From Candidatus Binatia bacterium (GTDB taxonomy: Bacteria; Desulfobacterota; Binatia; Bin18), in NCBI GenBank assembly GCA_951812575.1, contig OX638322.1, positions 2,603,925 to 2,667,924 of the forward strand: DNA of 64,000 nt, read 5' to 3'. A program made the position numbers and the translations under genes. How positions within the stretch are numbered: the stretch's first letter is position 1; every line of letters starts with the position of its first letter. Below, piece by piece: positions 24,741-35,485 of this stretch. Below the pieces are notes generated by a model that ran no database searches, was not told the DNA's origin, and saw nothing but the letters and a program-made list of their open reading frames with translations.

Positions 24741-25873
24741 CCTTGTTGCAGCGCAGCATAGGTCGCCGCGATAATCCGCGCCGAGCGCTGATCGCCCAGC
24801 GTGCTGTCACCCATTTTGTTCATCACATAGGCGATCGAGGCGCGGGTATCGGGATCGACCACGGCGATTGACCCGCCCCAGCCGCCCCAGTAGAAGGCAC
24901 CGGGGCTCGGCGTGAACGGAATCCGTGGGTTCATCAAGCCAAAGCCCATGCCGAACAGCATCCACACGCCGAGCACGAGGTCTTTGCCGTTGGTCTGCCG
25001 TTGCTGGGCCATGGCCACCGTTTCGGGTGCCATCAGCCGGACGCCGTCAAGAGCGCCACCCGCGGCCAGCGCCCCATGCACGCGGGCGACGGCCCGCGCG
25101 TTGCCGATCCCGCCCGCGGCTGGAATCTCCGCCGCCCGCCAAGCCCGCGTCTGCGGCTCCCGACCCGTCAACGCGGCAGACCGAAACGTCCGTGTGGCAA
25201 TCGAATCCGGATCACCCGGCATCTCATCCATAGTCGCCGAAGGCGGAACCATCTCGCCAACACGCCCATCGTGTCGGGTATCCAGCCCAATATGAAAATC
25301 AACCTTGAGCGGGGTTGCGACCTCCTCGCGAAAAAACGTACCGAGGCTGCGGCCGTCGACCCGGCGCAGGATTTCTCCCTGCAGATAGCCTTGGGTGATA
25401 GCATGGTATCCCGAGGCAGTCCCCGGCTCCCACCACGGTGCCTGGCGGGCCAGCCTGTCGCAGATATCATCCCAGTTGTAGAGTTCCTCGATCTCGACGC
25501 GTGAGTCGAAACCCGACAACCCGGCCGAGTGGCTCATCACATGGCGAACCAGGACGCCTTCCTTGCCGTTCTGAGCGAACTCCGGCCAGTAACGCGCAAC
25601 CGGAGCGTCGAACTCGATCAGACCCCGGTCGGCGAGCATTAACATGCAGACGGCGGCCATGGTTTTGGTGGTGGAGTACACGTTGACGATGGTGTCCTGC
25701 TGCCAGGGCTCACCACCCGGTGCTGCGGAACCGCCCCACAGATCAACGACCACTTCTCCGTCGTGTACAACACAGGCACTGGCGCCCAGCTCCTCGTCTG
25801 TTGCGAAGTTCTCCTGAAACGCCTCGCGAACGGCCGCGAATGCGTCCGCACAGTATCCCTGGGGTTCCATCAT
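24731..25873 (-). CDS. serine hydrolase, beta-lactamase / EstB-type family
   Basis: The 380-residue PF00144 protein has its nucleophile in VYSTTKTMAA (S-T-T-K, near residue 69), the tyrosine box in GYHAITQG and a C-terminal FYWGGWGGS glycine-rich segment in place of the KTG box. No signal peptide is present. AAGGAAAG precedes the double ATG. Its last 76 codons are duplicated almost perfectly at 21293-21520. The stop overlaps the next gene's start (TGATG). Confidence 0.9.
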   Translation of the reverse strand: MMEPQGYCADAFAAVREAFQENFATDEELGASACVVHDGEVVVDLWGGSAAPGGEPWQQDTIVNVYSTTKTMAAVCMLMLADRGLIEFDAPVARYWPEFAQNGKEGVLVRHVMSHSAGLSGFDSRVEIEELYNWDDICDRLARQAPWWEPGTASGYHAITQGYLQGEILRRVDGRSLGTFFREEVATPLKVDFHIGLDTRHDGRVGEMVPPSATMDEMPGDPDSIATRTFRSAALTGREPQTRAWRAAEIPAAGGIGNARAVARVHGALAAGGALDGVRLMAPETVAMAQQRQTNGKDLVLGVWMLFGMGFGLMNPRIPFTPSPGAFYWGGWGGSIAVVDPDTRASIAYVMNKMGDSTLGDQRSARIIAATYAALQQGCR

Positions 25874-26082
25874 GGCTTTCCTTCCGGGCTAGCTCTGGAT
25901 TGGCCGGACAAAGTTGAGCGGCCCACACACCGACAGGTGGGGGCCTTTGTGGTCCGAGACGTACATTTGTGGGCCAGGGTAGCAAATCGGTGCGGAATGA
26001 ACAGCCCGCCGGGCGGCTGGAACGGTCCAGACTTTCCTTTTCCTTTTTTCGTGGCTGGAGTAGCTACTTCAAGGAGGCTGGC

Positions 26083-26364
26083 ATGAGCACTGTGGGAGTC
26101 AAGGAACTCAAGAACCGGCTCACCTATTATTTGCGTTTGACAAAACAGGGAGAGGAGATTGTCGTGACTGATCGTGGTAAACCGATTGCTCTCTTGCAGC
26201 CGCTCCAGTCTGCCACGCAAATCCAGAGTCAAGAGGCCCGCCTTGCCCAGTTGGCCGCTCAGGGCGTCGTGACCTTGCCGACCCGCAAGCCTCTCTCTGG
26301 GCTACGCCGAGCGAAAGCGAAAGGCACTCCTGTTTCACAGCTCGTCATAGAGGAGCGCCGATGA
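26083..26364 (+). CDS. Phd/YefM-family antitoxin, orphaned
   Basis: The 93-residue protein starts at ATG 26083 after AAGGAGG. The N-terminal MSTVGVKELKNRLTYYLRL and VTDRGKPIALLQP are the Phd/YefM DNA-binding fold. The C-terminal tail ending SQLVIEERR is the usual toxin-binding end of antitoxins paired with PIN toxins. Its stop overlaps an ATG that begins M-T-Y-F-D-T, the start of a VapC toxin, but that frame ends after seven codons. The antitoxin is therefore left without its own toxin. Confidence 0.85.
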   Translation: MSTVGVKELKNRLTYYLRLTKQGEEIVVTDRGKPIALLQPLQSATQIQSQEARLAQLAAQGVVTLPTRKPLSGLRRAKAKGTPVSQLVIEERR

Positions 26365-26384
26365 CTTATTTCGACACTATCTGA
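26361..26384 (+). pseudogene. seven-codon stub of the VapC toxin once paired with the Phd antitoxin
   Basis: ATG at 26361 overlaps the antitoxin stop (ATGA) and reads MTYFDTI then TGA. M-x-Y-F-D-T is the standard start of VapC PIN toxins, with Asp as the first catalytic acid. The rest is missing, and the convergent PIN gene begins its 3' end at 26366, so the stub marks a deletion or recombination junction. Confidence 0.55.
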
Positions 26385-26836
26385 GACTCTCCAGTCTGTG
26401 GGTCAACAATAACTAACTGAAGATAGCGCGGTGCAAGCCGGAGAAAATCTGTATCTGCCGTCAACAGGTAGGCATCAAGGGCGGCTGCCGAAGCCGCGAT
26501 CCATATGTCGTTCTGTCCCATCGGCTCTGCTGGCTTCAACTCCTTTTCACAGTAAAAATCAATCTCGGCGTAGCGCTCAACGATCCCTCTCTGTTGCGGA
26601 TGAACTATCACAAGATTGGTAAGCAGATCAGCGAGGGATTGGCGTTTGGCTGGACCCCAAGCGAGTTTTCTTGTCAGCGCGTGTATCTCTCCGACTGTTA
26701 TGATCGAGATTAGGGGCTTCTCGGCCCGATCCTGAAGATTGTGGTCGGCAGCGATTCTCCGTCCAATTGCTCGTCCTCGGATCAAATGCACAAGGATATT
26801 CGTGTCGAGTAAAAGCAGTGCGCCAGACGGAATCAA
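26366..26836 (-). CDS. PIN-domain ribonuclease toxin (VapC-like)
   Basis: The 156-residue PIN protein has catalytic acids D11 (LLLDTNILVHLIRG), E50 (ITVGEI), D110 (QNDIWIAA) and D128/D130 (TADTDFL). All four positions are present, so it should be active on RNA. It overlaps the upstream 269-residue gene by four bases (ATGA), the usual arrangement with an antitoxin partner. Its last codons run antisense over the start of another VapC. Confidence 0.85.
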   Translation of the reverse strand: MIPSGALLLLDTNILVHLIRGRAIGRRIAADHNLQDRAEKPLISIITVGEIHALTRKLAWGPAKRQSLADLLTNLVIVHPQQRGIVERYAEIDFYCEKELKPAEPMGQNDIWIAASAAALDAYLLTADTDFLRLAPRYLQLVIVDPQTGESQIVSK

Positions 26837-27642
26837 GACAGGTTCTCCAGCGCCGCCGCGATCTCCTCGTCAGTCTCGTCACCAGGCCATTGGTCGAGGA
26901 TTGCTTTCAAGCCCGAGTCGGGACCCTGGGGTTGTCGGAAATCGGACTGGACCGCCGGCTCATTTGTCGGACCGCCGCCATCAGTCTGCCGTCCACTCGC
27001 AAGCTTCCGGCCGCTCCCTGCCTTCCCTACAATATCCAGTAACCTCTTCGCGCGAACGAACAACTCTGATGAGTCCGCCATGGTCTTTGTCGCGTCCAGC
27101 GTTGCTTGCAGGACTTTGTCCCTGAAATCTTCGTTGATCAGCAGACTCCAGGTCACTTTTGGATATTTCTTTTTTTCCAGTCCGTTGAAGACTTCCTTCA
27201 AGAGCCCTACAACCGCGGGGTTCACTTTCGGGGAAAGGAAGGAAATGTGGAGCTTTCTGTCTGAGCCGTGGTAGGCGCGGAGTATCAAATAGGTCCTCAA
27301 CAGCTTCTTCAAAATCCGATTGTCAGGGTCGTCACCATAACGTAAACCGTATTCGTGGAAGGCGACTTCCAATGCGTGAACACCGCCATTCAAATCCACC
27401 CCGACGACGTCGATTTCAGCTTGTTTGATCAGTTGGTGAACGTCCTTTGTCTTTTTGAAGACCTTTCCGTCTGAGTCAAACTCATCTTGCATTTCGCGGA
27501 ACAGGTTTTCCAATTCCGTGTTCGTATCGGGACCGTGTCTCGGCCAACGATCAGATACCTTCCAGTTGGCTTGCACCAACCAACATTTCTTGACGTGTCG
27601 CAGATAGGAATAGCCTAGTGACTCGCCGACCTCGATCTTCAT
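26833..27642 (-). CDS. unknown protein with nuclease-like core and antitoxin-like tail, coupled to the PIN toxin
   Basis: The start at 27642 (MKIEVGESLGYSYLRHVKKC) has AAGGGA upstream; the longer open frame has no support. The protein is 269 residues. Residues 75-100 read AEIDVVGVDL then HALEVAFHE, a strand-acid-strand-acid layout (D78, E92) like a degenerate PD-(D/E)xK nuclease core, but the usual lysine is not in place. A flexible Gly/Pro-rich linker (about 205-240) leads to the acidic tail ILDQWPGDETDEEIAAALENL, which resembles toxin-wrapping ends of antitoxins. The family is not recognised; the role as partner or antidote for the PIN toxin is inferred from the ATGA overlap. Confidence 0.6.
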   Translation of the reverse strand: MKIEVGESLGYSYLRHVKKCWLVQANWKVSDRWPRHGPDTNTELENLFREMQDEFDSDGKVFKKTKDVHQLIKQAEIDVVGVDLNGGVHALEVAFHEYGLRYGDDPDNRILKKLLRTYLILRAYHGSDRKLHISFLSPKVNPAVVGLLKEVFNGLEKKKYPKVTWSLLINEDFRDKVLQATLDATKTMADSSELFVRAKRLLDIVGKAGSGRKLASGRQTDGGGPTNEPAVQSDFRQPQGPDSGLKAILDQWPGDETDEEIAAALENLS

Positions 27643-27701
27643 CGTCGTTTCCCTTCTCTTTAAGAGAGGCGAGGGGGTCACCGCGCCCCCTGCTTGTAGC
27701 C

Positions 27702-28112
27702 TTACTCTTTCGGGGGCATATCGCGGGTGGCGATGCGCTCCTTGAAGTGCCACCGCCCGTCGACTTTGACCACTTTGTCGTTATAGCGGCCGGAGAACAG
27801 CAGCTTGGTGCCTTCCTGGCCGGTGGTCAGCAGTTGCAGGTAGGAACACGAGGTCGCACTGTCGCCATCGACCTCGGTGACGGTGTTGAGCACACAGTGG
27901 CGGATGTTCGGCATCTTGAGCCGCATCTGTTTGAACTGCTCGGTAAATTTCTGCAGCTCGGCGCGGCCGACGAAGCGGCCTGCGCCGCCCTCGAAAACAC
28001 CGTCCGGGGTAAAGCAATCGACCCAGGCGTCATAGTCGGCGAAGTCAATCGCGTGGTTATAGCGCGAGACGAGTTCCTGAATCTCGAACCGGTCTTCAAA
28101 TGAGCCTGCCAT
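27702..28112 (-). CDS. SnoaL-like / NTF2-fold protein
   Basis: The 136-residue protein has the SnoaL_4 pattern: EIQELVSRYNHAIDFADYDAW, then FTPDGVFEG, and a C-terminal VDGRWHFKERIATRDM. AGGAGGATGCAGT precedes the ATG. The cone-shaped fold serves as small dehydratase, isomerase or cyclase, or as a non-enzymatic binding protein. No substrate can be set. The 235 bases upstream (28113-28347) hold no gene that I can support. Confidence 0.85.
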   Translation of the reverse strand: MAGSFEDRFEIQELVSRYNHAIDFADYDAWVDCFTPDGVFEGGAGRFVGRAELQKFTEQFKQMRLKMPNIRHCVLNTVTEVDGDSATSCSYLQLLTTGQEGTKLLFSGRYNDKVVKVDGRWHFKERIATRDMPPKE

Positions 28113-28347
28113 ACTGCATCCTCCTTTGTGAAGTGTCTTGTTCCCCAGCTATCGTACGCCTGCTCGCCCACATGTCACCGAGCCAGAGCGGTCACGCGTT
28201 CCAGCATGCTCTGATTCGAGCCTTGGCTCATCTGGGAAAGACTCAGCCACGCGCCCCGTCCTTGGCATATCCGAGCCAAGAGTACCCAGATCAATAGGGG
28301 AACCTTTCCCCGTCAGTCAGTGGAGACCACCTTTCTTGGAATGTTAG

Positions 28348-29112
28348 TCACTGCGTCAGTTCCCTCAGTTTTGCCTTCAAGACCCTGAGCGCGTTTTTGT
28401 TCGCGCTCCTGATCGCCTCCATGGTCGGCGGCTCGCCGCTGATATCGCCGAGCTCGGCCAGCACGACGTGCACATCGTCGTGTCCGTCAACGCGTTTCAT
28501 TTCGTCTAACCAGCGTCGCACGTTGGGGAAGGGCGCGAAGTCGAAGACGTTGGTAAAACCCGGCTGTAGCTGTCCGATCTCCACGTAGGCGGCAAAGTCG
28601 GCCAGCGTGAGTTGTTCGCCCGTCACATAGCGGGATTCCGCAAGCCAACTCGACTCCAAAGCGTGGAGTGCCTTCGTCAGTGTCGCGTGGGCGGCCTGTT
28701 GAATAACGTCCGGGATATTCAGATCTTTGCGGATCTTTGGTGCGACTAGGCCGACGGAGGCGTCGCGGACATTACGGTGATGGTAATGCAAATACCAGTC
28801 TACCTTGGCGCGCAGCCGATGATCCGTCGGGTAGACGTCTTCCCAGCCGTGCGTATTGCTCAAATAGCACATAATGGCGTGCGCCTCGCTGAGCACAAAG
28901 CCGGTGTCCGGCTCCTCGATCGTCGGAATCGTCCCGCCGGGATTTTTGGCCAGATAGGCTGGATTGCGGCTGCCGGTGTCCCCTTTTGAGCCGGGGTTGA
29001 TCAGGACCATTTTAAACGGCGTCCGCTTATACAGCATCAGCCACATGACCGCGCGCACCGGTTGCGAAAACGGCACGCCATACAAGAGGAGAGGTTGCAT
29101 CGTATTCCCCAT
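28348..29112 (-). CDS. glutathione S-transferase family protein
   Basis: The N-terminal thioredoxin-like domain has LLLYGVPFSQPVRAVMW (Ser/Tyr catalytic position), NPGGTIPTIEEPDTGFVLSEAHAI (cis-Pro, S-E glutathione site) and the helical domain has GEQLTLADFAAYVE. The first ATG at 29112 is directly adjacent to the monooxygenase stop (TGA-ATG); ATG at 29100, MQPLLLYG, fits the family start better, giving 250 residues. Coupling to a Baeyer-Villiger monooxygenase suggests conjugation or isomerisation downstream of the oxygenation. Confidence 0.85.
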   Translation of the reverse strand: MGNTMQPLLLYGVPFSQPVRAVMWLMLYKRTPFKMVLINPGSKGDTGSRNPAYLAKNPGGTIPTIEEPDTGFVLSEAHAIMCYLSNTHGWEDVYPTDHRLRAKVDWYLHYHHRNVRDASVGLVAPKIRKDLNIPDVIQQAAHATLTKALHALESSWLAESRYVTGEQLTLADFAAYVEIGQLQPGFTNVFDFAPFPNVRRWLDEMKRVDGHDDVHVVLAELGDISGEPPTMEAIRSANKNALRVLKAKLRELTQ

Positions 29113-30957
<1,845 letters not shown>

Positions 30958-30961
30958 GCTG

Positions 30962-31069
30962 TCAGTCCTCCTTCTTGGATTTCAGTTCTCCAGACAAACA
31001 TGAAGCAGGTAGCATATTCTTTGGAGACAAAGAAGTCTTGATGGCGTCGGGCCCCATCAGCCCGACCTC
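30962..31069 (-). pseudogene. decayed 3' end of a PF10118 hydrolase gene (remnant 1)
   Basis: The minus-strand codons read EVGLMGPDAIKTSLSPKNML, ending PAS then a non-homologous tail. The intact gene at 15073 ends GEVGLTKLDTTKMSLSPKEM, then FPAQ. The rest of the gene is absent; the efflux gene stop abuts its upstream edge. It shows that another PF10118 copy once preceded the monooxygenase. Confidence 0.75.
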
Positions 31070-32375
31070 ATTCGTGGCTCGTATCGAGGCAGCGGAAGGC
31101 AAGCCGGGCTGCGAATGTTGCCCGCGCTTGAAGGACGGTGAGCGCCGCGTTAACCGCCCGAGAACGAGACTGCCCGAGCCGTTCCAGAGCCGCGCTCAAC
31201 TCAACACTACTCAGCTCACCTGCCGCATAGGCCCGGCGGGTCAACTCTCCCGTCCGGGCCAGAGCATCGAAGTAGTCCGTTCCATACGCGGCGCGCTGCT
31301 GCCGGGCGAGTTGGAGGCGCGCATACGCGGCAGCCACCTCGTGGCGCACGCTGAGCGTTCGGGATGTCAGCTCCTGCCGCGCCATCTCGACCTTCGCCGT
31401 CGCCGCCGTTATTTCGTGCGTCTGGCGGTTGAAGAGGGGCAGCGGAATGGTCAGCGCGCCGCCCACCACCTGGTCCTCATTGTCGAGCTTATACATTGGA
31501 CCAAGGGCGATATTCGGCAGCCGGTTCGCCCGGGCGAGACGCAGTTCGGCTTCTCGGGTTTCTACTTTGCGGCGCGCAGCCTGGTAGTCGGGCCGATGCT
31601 CCAGGGCACAGGCGATGAGTGCCGCTTGGGATGGCAGCGGGTCTGGGAGAGCGGCCGGTCGAGAGGCCGCAAACAGGTCTCCAAGCGCAGCGAGCGGTTG
31701 CTCTACACCAAGACCAAGGAGCAATCCGAGCTGCTTTTCTGCGAGCACGCGCTCCTGCTCGTCGGCGAGCAGACGCGCGCGCGCCTCGTCGGTATCGAGG
31801 CGCAGCGCGCTGAGTTCCAGCACCGAGATATCTTCCTGCACATAACGCTCACGACCGGCCTGAAAGAGGGTCTCACGGGTCTCCAGACTGCCCTGTCGGG
31901 CTTGGATTCTTTCTTGTATCGCCAGCAACTCATAAAACGCACGCATGACTTCCAGTCGCAGGAGCCGCTCCGCATCGGCAATGACCCACTCCGTATAGCT
32001 CAGGTGAGAGGCGGCTGCCTGGCGGCGATGGGCGGCTTGCCCCGCAATTTCGATTTCCTGAAGGACTGAGACTGCGGCATCGGCGGTTGACCTCCCGGTG
32101 GGTGCACGAAACCGCCGGTTGCGGTAATCCGCCTCGATACTGACTCGGGGATTTTCTTGAAACACCAGCTCAGACTGCTGGACGCGTCCCTCGGCCAGCC
32201 CGAGGGCGTGTCGTTTTGCCTGCATGTCGGGGTTTCCCTGCAAGGCCAATCCAAGCGCGGTTGGCAAGTTCACCCGTAAGGGAGCGTCTGTCTCCTCCGC
32301 CGCTCCCTGTGTGATCTGGCCGACCAGCAGTACCGTCCATACCAGCGCAAACAGCGCCCATCGTTTCTGTATCAT
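31068..32375 (-). CDS. TolC-family outer-membrane factor of heavy-metal efflux
   Basis: The start at 32375 overlaps the RND gene stop (ATGA) and has GGGAGAGGAG upstream, giving 435 residues with a signal peptide (MIQKRWALFALVWTVLLVGQ then an Ala-rich cleavage region). Two outer-membrane-efflux repeats follow, rich in long helices, with LPTALGLALQGNPD in the first and AYAAGELSSVELSAALERL in the second. It forms the exit channel for the CzcCBA/CusCBA-type pump encoded upstream. Confidence 0.9.
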   Translation of the reverse strand: MIQKRWALFALVWTVLLVGQITQGAAEETDAPLRVNLPTALGLALQGNPDMQAKRHALGLAEGRVQQSELVFQENPRVSIEADYRNRRFRAPTGRSTADAAVSVLQEIEIAGQAAHRRQAAASHLSYTEWVIADAERLLRLEVMRAFYELLAIQERIQARQGSLETRETLFQAGRERYVQEDISVLELSALRLDTDEARARLLADEQERVLAEKQLGLLLGLGVEQPLAALGDLFAASRPAALPDPLPSQAALIACALEHRPDYQAARRKVETREAELRLARANRLPNIALGPMYKLDNEDQVVGGALTIPLPLFNRQTHEITAATAKVEMARQELTSRTLSVRHEVAAAYARLQLARQQRAAYGTDYFDALARTGELTRRAYAAGELSSVELSAALERLGQSRSRAVNAALTVLQARATFAARLAFRCLDTSHE

Positions 32376-35300
32376 CGCTCCTCTCCCTGCGCGGTAAGTG
32401 GTCGGCCAAACTTGAGGTATAAGGCCGGAACAACAACGAGGTTGAGCGCGGTCGAGGTAATGAGACCGCATAAAATGACAATCGCCATTGGCGTAAGTAT
32501 TTCGCTGCCTGGGTCGCCAGCCCGCACGACCAGCGGCAGGAGGGCCAGACCGGACGAGAGGGCGGTCATCAGAATGGGCGAGAGTCTTTCCAGCGCGCCG
32601 CGCTCCACCGCCACTCGGAACTGCTCGCCTTCCTCTTCCATCAGGTGACGAATATGGGTGACCAGCATAATGCCGTTTCGGGTGGCGATGCCAAAGAGCG
32701 TAATCAGTCCCACCAGCGAGGCCACGCTCAGTATCCCGCCAGACACGAATATCCCCATGACGCCGCCCATGAACGCCAAGGGCAGATTGACCAGGATAAT
32801 GAGGGCATCGCGGCCAGACCGTAGCGCCGTAGTGAGCAAGAACAGAATGCCACCCAACACCAGCAGGCTTAACAGGCCGATCGTGCGCGATGCTTCCTGG
32901 GCGCTTTCAAACTGGCCTCCATAGACAATGTAGTAGCCCTGGGGCAGCGCCACCTGTGCTGCGACCTGCCGCTGTATCTCCCGCACGACCTCCTGCAGAG
33001 CCCGTCCCGCCACATTGCAACTCACCACGATGCGGCGCTGTACATTCTCGCGCCCGATCGTGTTTGGCCCGAGTGCCCGGCTGACGTCTGCCAACAGCCG
33101 CAGCGGGACTTTTCCCCCGCGTGGCGTGTCAATCAGCGTGGAGAGAATCGTGTTGAGGTCCTTCCGGGTCGCGGCCTCGTAGCGAACGACCAGGTCAAAG
33201 CTTCGCTGGCCTTCCAAAACGCGGGAAACGGTCTTCCCGAGAAAAGCCGTTTCCAAGGCCTCAGCCACCTCTCCAACGGTGAGCCCGATCCGGGCAATCC
33301 GTTCCCGCCTGAGTTGCACGTGAAGAACCGGCAGGTCGGTCTGTTGCTCAATAGCCAAGTCCACAACACCACGAACCTGGGCCATGGTATCCCGGACCAC
33401 TTGGGCCAGACGGCGCAGGCGCTGTAAATCATCGCCAAAGACTTTCACCGCGATATTCGCCCGCGTGCCGGACAGCATGTGGTCAATCCGGTGAGATATC
33501 GGCTGACCGATGGTCATGCTCATACCCGGCACAACCGCAAGCGCGCGGCGTAGCGCGGCGAGGAACTCCGCTTTCGAGCGCGCTTGCATCTGGAGTCCCA
33601 CATCGATTTCGGAGGCTTCGACCCCTTGGGCATGTTCGTCGAGCTCGGCCCGCCCGGTTCGTCGCGCCGTGGTTTTTACCTCCGGAAACGACAGGAGAAT
33701 CTCTTCGACCAGCTGCCCCAGTCGATCAGACTCGGCCAGGGAGGTGCCTGGGAGCGTAACCGTATTAATCGTGAGCGTGCCTTCATTAAACTCCGGCAGA
33801 AACGTCCGGCCTAAGAACGGGGTGAGGGAAAGCGTTGCGACAAACAGCATGGCAGACGTAAGGATAACCAGACCGGGACGCGGCAACACGCGGGTGAGCA
33901 GTTTTTGATAGGCGTGCTGGAGGTGACGCACCAAGGGATTCTCCTGGCGCGTGATGACTCCCTTTGAATGAGGCAGGAGCAGCGAGCAGAGCACGGGCGT
34001 GACGGTCAGAGCAACCAGGAGCGAGGCAAACAGCGCGATCAGATAGGCTACGCCCAACGGAGCGAGCAAGCGTCCTTCAACGCCGCTGAGGAAGAAGAGC
34101 GGGACAAAGACCAGCGCAATGATGGCCGTGGCAAAGGTAATAGACGGACGAATCTCCAGGGACGCCTTCAGCGTGACGGTCAGCGGGTTCGCCCGTGCCG
34201 ACTGCGGCAACGCCGCGTTCTCTCTCAGTCGGCGAAAGACGTTCTCGACATCGATAATGGCGTCATCGACCAGTGCGCCAATGGCAATGGCCATACCGCC
34301 CAGGGTCATCGTGTTCATCGTGCCGCCGAAGAGATGCAGCGAAAGGACGGCGACGAGCAGGGAGAGCGGAATAGCGACCAGGGTGATGAGCGTGGCGCGG
34401 ATATTCAGGAGAAAGAGGAGGAGAATACCGACCACCACCAGCACGCCGTCTCGCAGGGCATCAACGACGTTTTCAATCGCTACCGCAATAAAGTCCGCCT
34501 GGCGGAAGATATGAGCATTAATGCGCATTCCGTCCGGAAGGGTGCGTTGTATGGTGCTCAGGGTCGTGTCCAAGGCCTGGGTTAAGGTCAGGGTATTTGC
34601 CCCGGGCTGTTTCTGGAGACTGAGAATCACGGCTGGCTTGCCTTGGACGGCCCCCTCGCCGCGTTTCAGCGCTGGCCCGATCCGCACGTCAGCGACTTGA
34701 GAGAGAAACACGGGCTGCTCAGTGTGCGTGGCCACAACAGTCTGCGCGATGTCTGCTAACTGCCGCACCCGCCCCACGCCATGAATGAGATACTCTTGAC
34801 CACCGTCCACATAGAACCCCGCCGAGGTGTTCTGGTTGGTCAGGCGCACGGCTTCCGTCACTGCGGTCAGACTCACCCCATACGCCGCCATTCGCTCCGG
34901 AGACAGCAACACCTGATACTGTTTGACCCCACCGCCAATGGGGATGACTTGCGACACCCCAGGGACGGAAAGCAGCCGCCGGCGTATCACCCAGTCGGCG
35001 GTCGAACGGAGGTCAAGCGGCGAATGCTGCGCACTCGTGAGGCTCACCAGCATGATTTCACCCATAATGGAGGAGATCGGAGCAAGAATGGGCGAAGCGA
35101 CTTCTGGCGGGAGAGCGGCCCGGGCCAGTTGGAGTTTTTCACTCACCACCTGCCGGGCCTGATACAGATCCGTGCCCCAGACAAATTCGACCCACACCAC
35201 GGAAATGCCGGTCGCAGACGACGAGCGGACACGCCGCACACCTGCCGCCCCATTCACCGCCGTTTCGAGGGGAAGCGTGATGAGCATCTCCACTTCTTCC

Positions 35301-35470
35301 GCCGCCATTCCGTGCGCCTCGGCCAGGACGGTGACCGTTGGCGCGGTCAGGTCCGGGAAGACATCGACTGGCATGCGGACGGCGACCAGCGTGCCGCCGA
35401 GTAACACCGCCAGGGCGAGCGTCAGGACAATCTTGCGATTGGCCAACGACCAGCGAATAAGACGATTCAT
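32372..35470 (-). CDS. HME-family RND efflux permease (CzcA/CusA-like)
   Basis: At 1032 residues this is full length, with the N-terminal membrane helix, two large periplasmic loops (DVFPDLTAPTVTVLAEAHGM in the first) and twelve predicted helices. The TM4 signature reads A-I-A-I-G-A-L-V-D-D-A-I-I-D-V-E-N near residue 400. This is close to, but not the same as, the published HME classes (DFGxxxDGAxxxVEN for Zn/Co/Cd, AxxxxxDAAxxxIEN for Cu/Ag). The metal is therefore not assigned. It is driven by the proton gradient and works with the adaptor and outer-membrane factor on either side. Confidence 0.92.
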   Translation of the reverse strand: MNRLIRWSLANRKIVLTLALAVLLGGTLVAVRMPVDVFPDLTAPTVTVLAEAHGMAAEEVEMLITLPLETAVNGAAGVRRVRSSSATGISVVWVEFVWGTDLYQARQVVSEKLQLARAALPPEVASPILAPISSIMGEIMLVSLTSAQHSPLDLRSTADWVIRRRLLSVPGVSQVIPIGGGVKQYQVLLSPERMAAYGVSLTAVTEAVRLTNQNTSAGFYVDGGQEYLIHGVGRVRQLADIAQTVVATHTEQPVFLSQVADVRIGPALKRGEGAVQGKPAVILSLQKQPGANTLTLTQALDTTLSTIQRTLPDGMRINAHIFRQADFIAVAIENVVDALRDGVLVVVGILLLFLLNIRATLITLVAIPLSLLVAVLSLHLFGGTMNTMTLGGMAIAIGALVDDAIIDVENVFRRLRENAALPQSARANPLTVTLKASLEIRPSITFATAIIALVFVPLFFLSGVEGRLLAPLGVAYLIALFASLLVALTVTPVLCSLLLPHSKGVITRQENPLVRHLQHAYQKLLTRVLPRPGLVILTSAMLFVATLSLTPFLGRTFLPEFNEGTLTINTVTLPGTSLAESDRLGQLVEEILLSFPEVKTTARRTGRAELDEHAQGVEASEIDVGLQMQARSKAEFLAALRRALAVVPGMSMTIGQPISHRIDHMLSGTRANIAVKVFGDDLQRLRRLAQVVRDTMAQVRGVVDLAIEQQTDLPVLHVQLRRERIARIGLTVGEVAEALETAFLGKTVSRVLEGQRSFDLVVRYEAATRKDLNTILSTLIDTPRGGKVPLRLLADVSRALGPNTIGRENVQRRIVVSCNVAGRALQEVVREIQRQVAAQVALPQGYYIVYGGQFESAQEASRTIGLLSLLVLGGILFLLTTALRSGRDALIILVNLPLAFMGGVMGIFVSGGILSVASLVGLITLFGIATRNGIMLVTHIRHLMEEEGEQFRVAVERGALERLSPILMTALSSGLALLPLVVRAGDPGSEILTPMAIVILCGLITSTALNLVVVPALYLKFGRPLTAQGEER

Positions 35471-35485
35471 GACTGTGTCCTGGGG

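Noticed and set aside
26083..26836. Phd antitoxin and convergent PIN gene as one cognate toxin-antitoxin pair
   Set aside because: They converge, whereas such pairs are co-directed; the antitoxin has its own toxin stub in the expected place and the PIN gene has its own coupled upstream partner.
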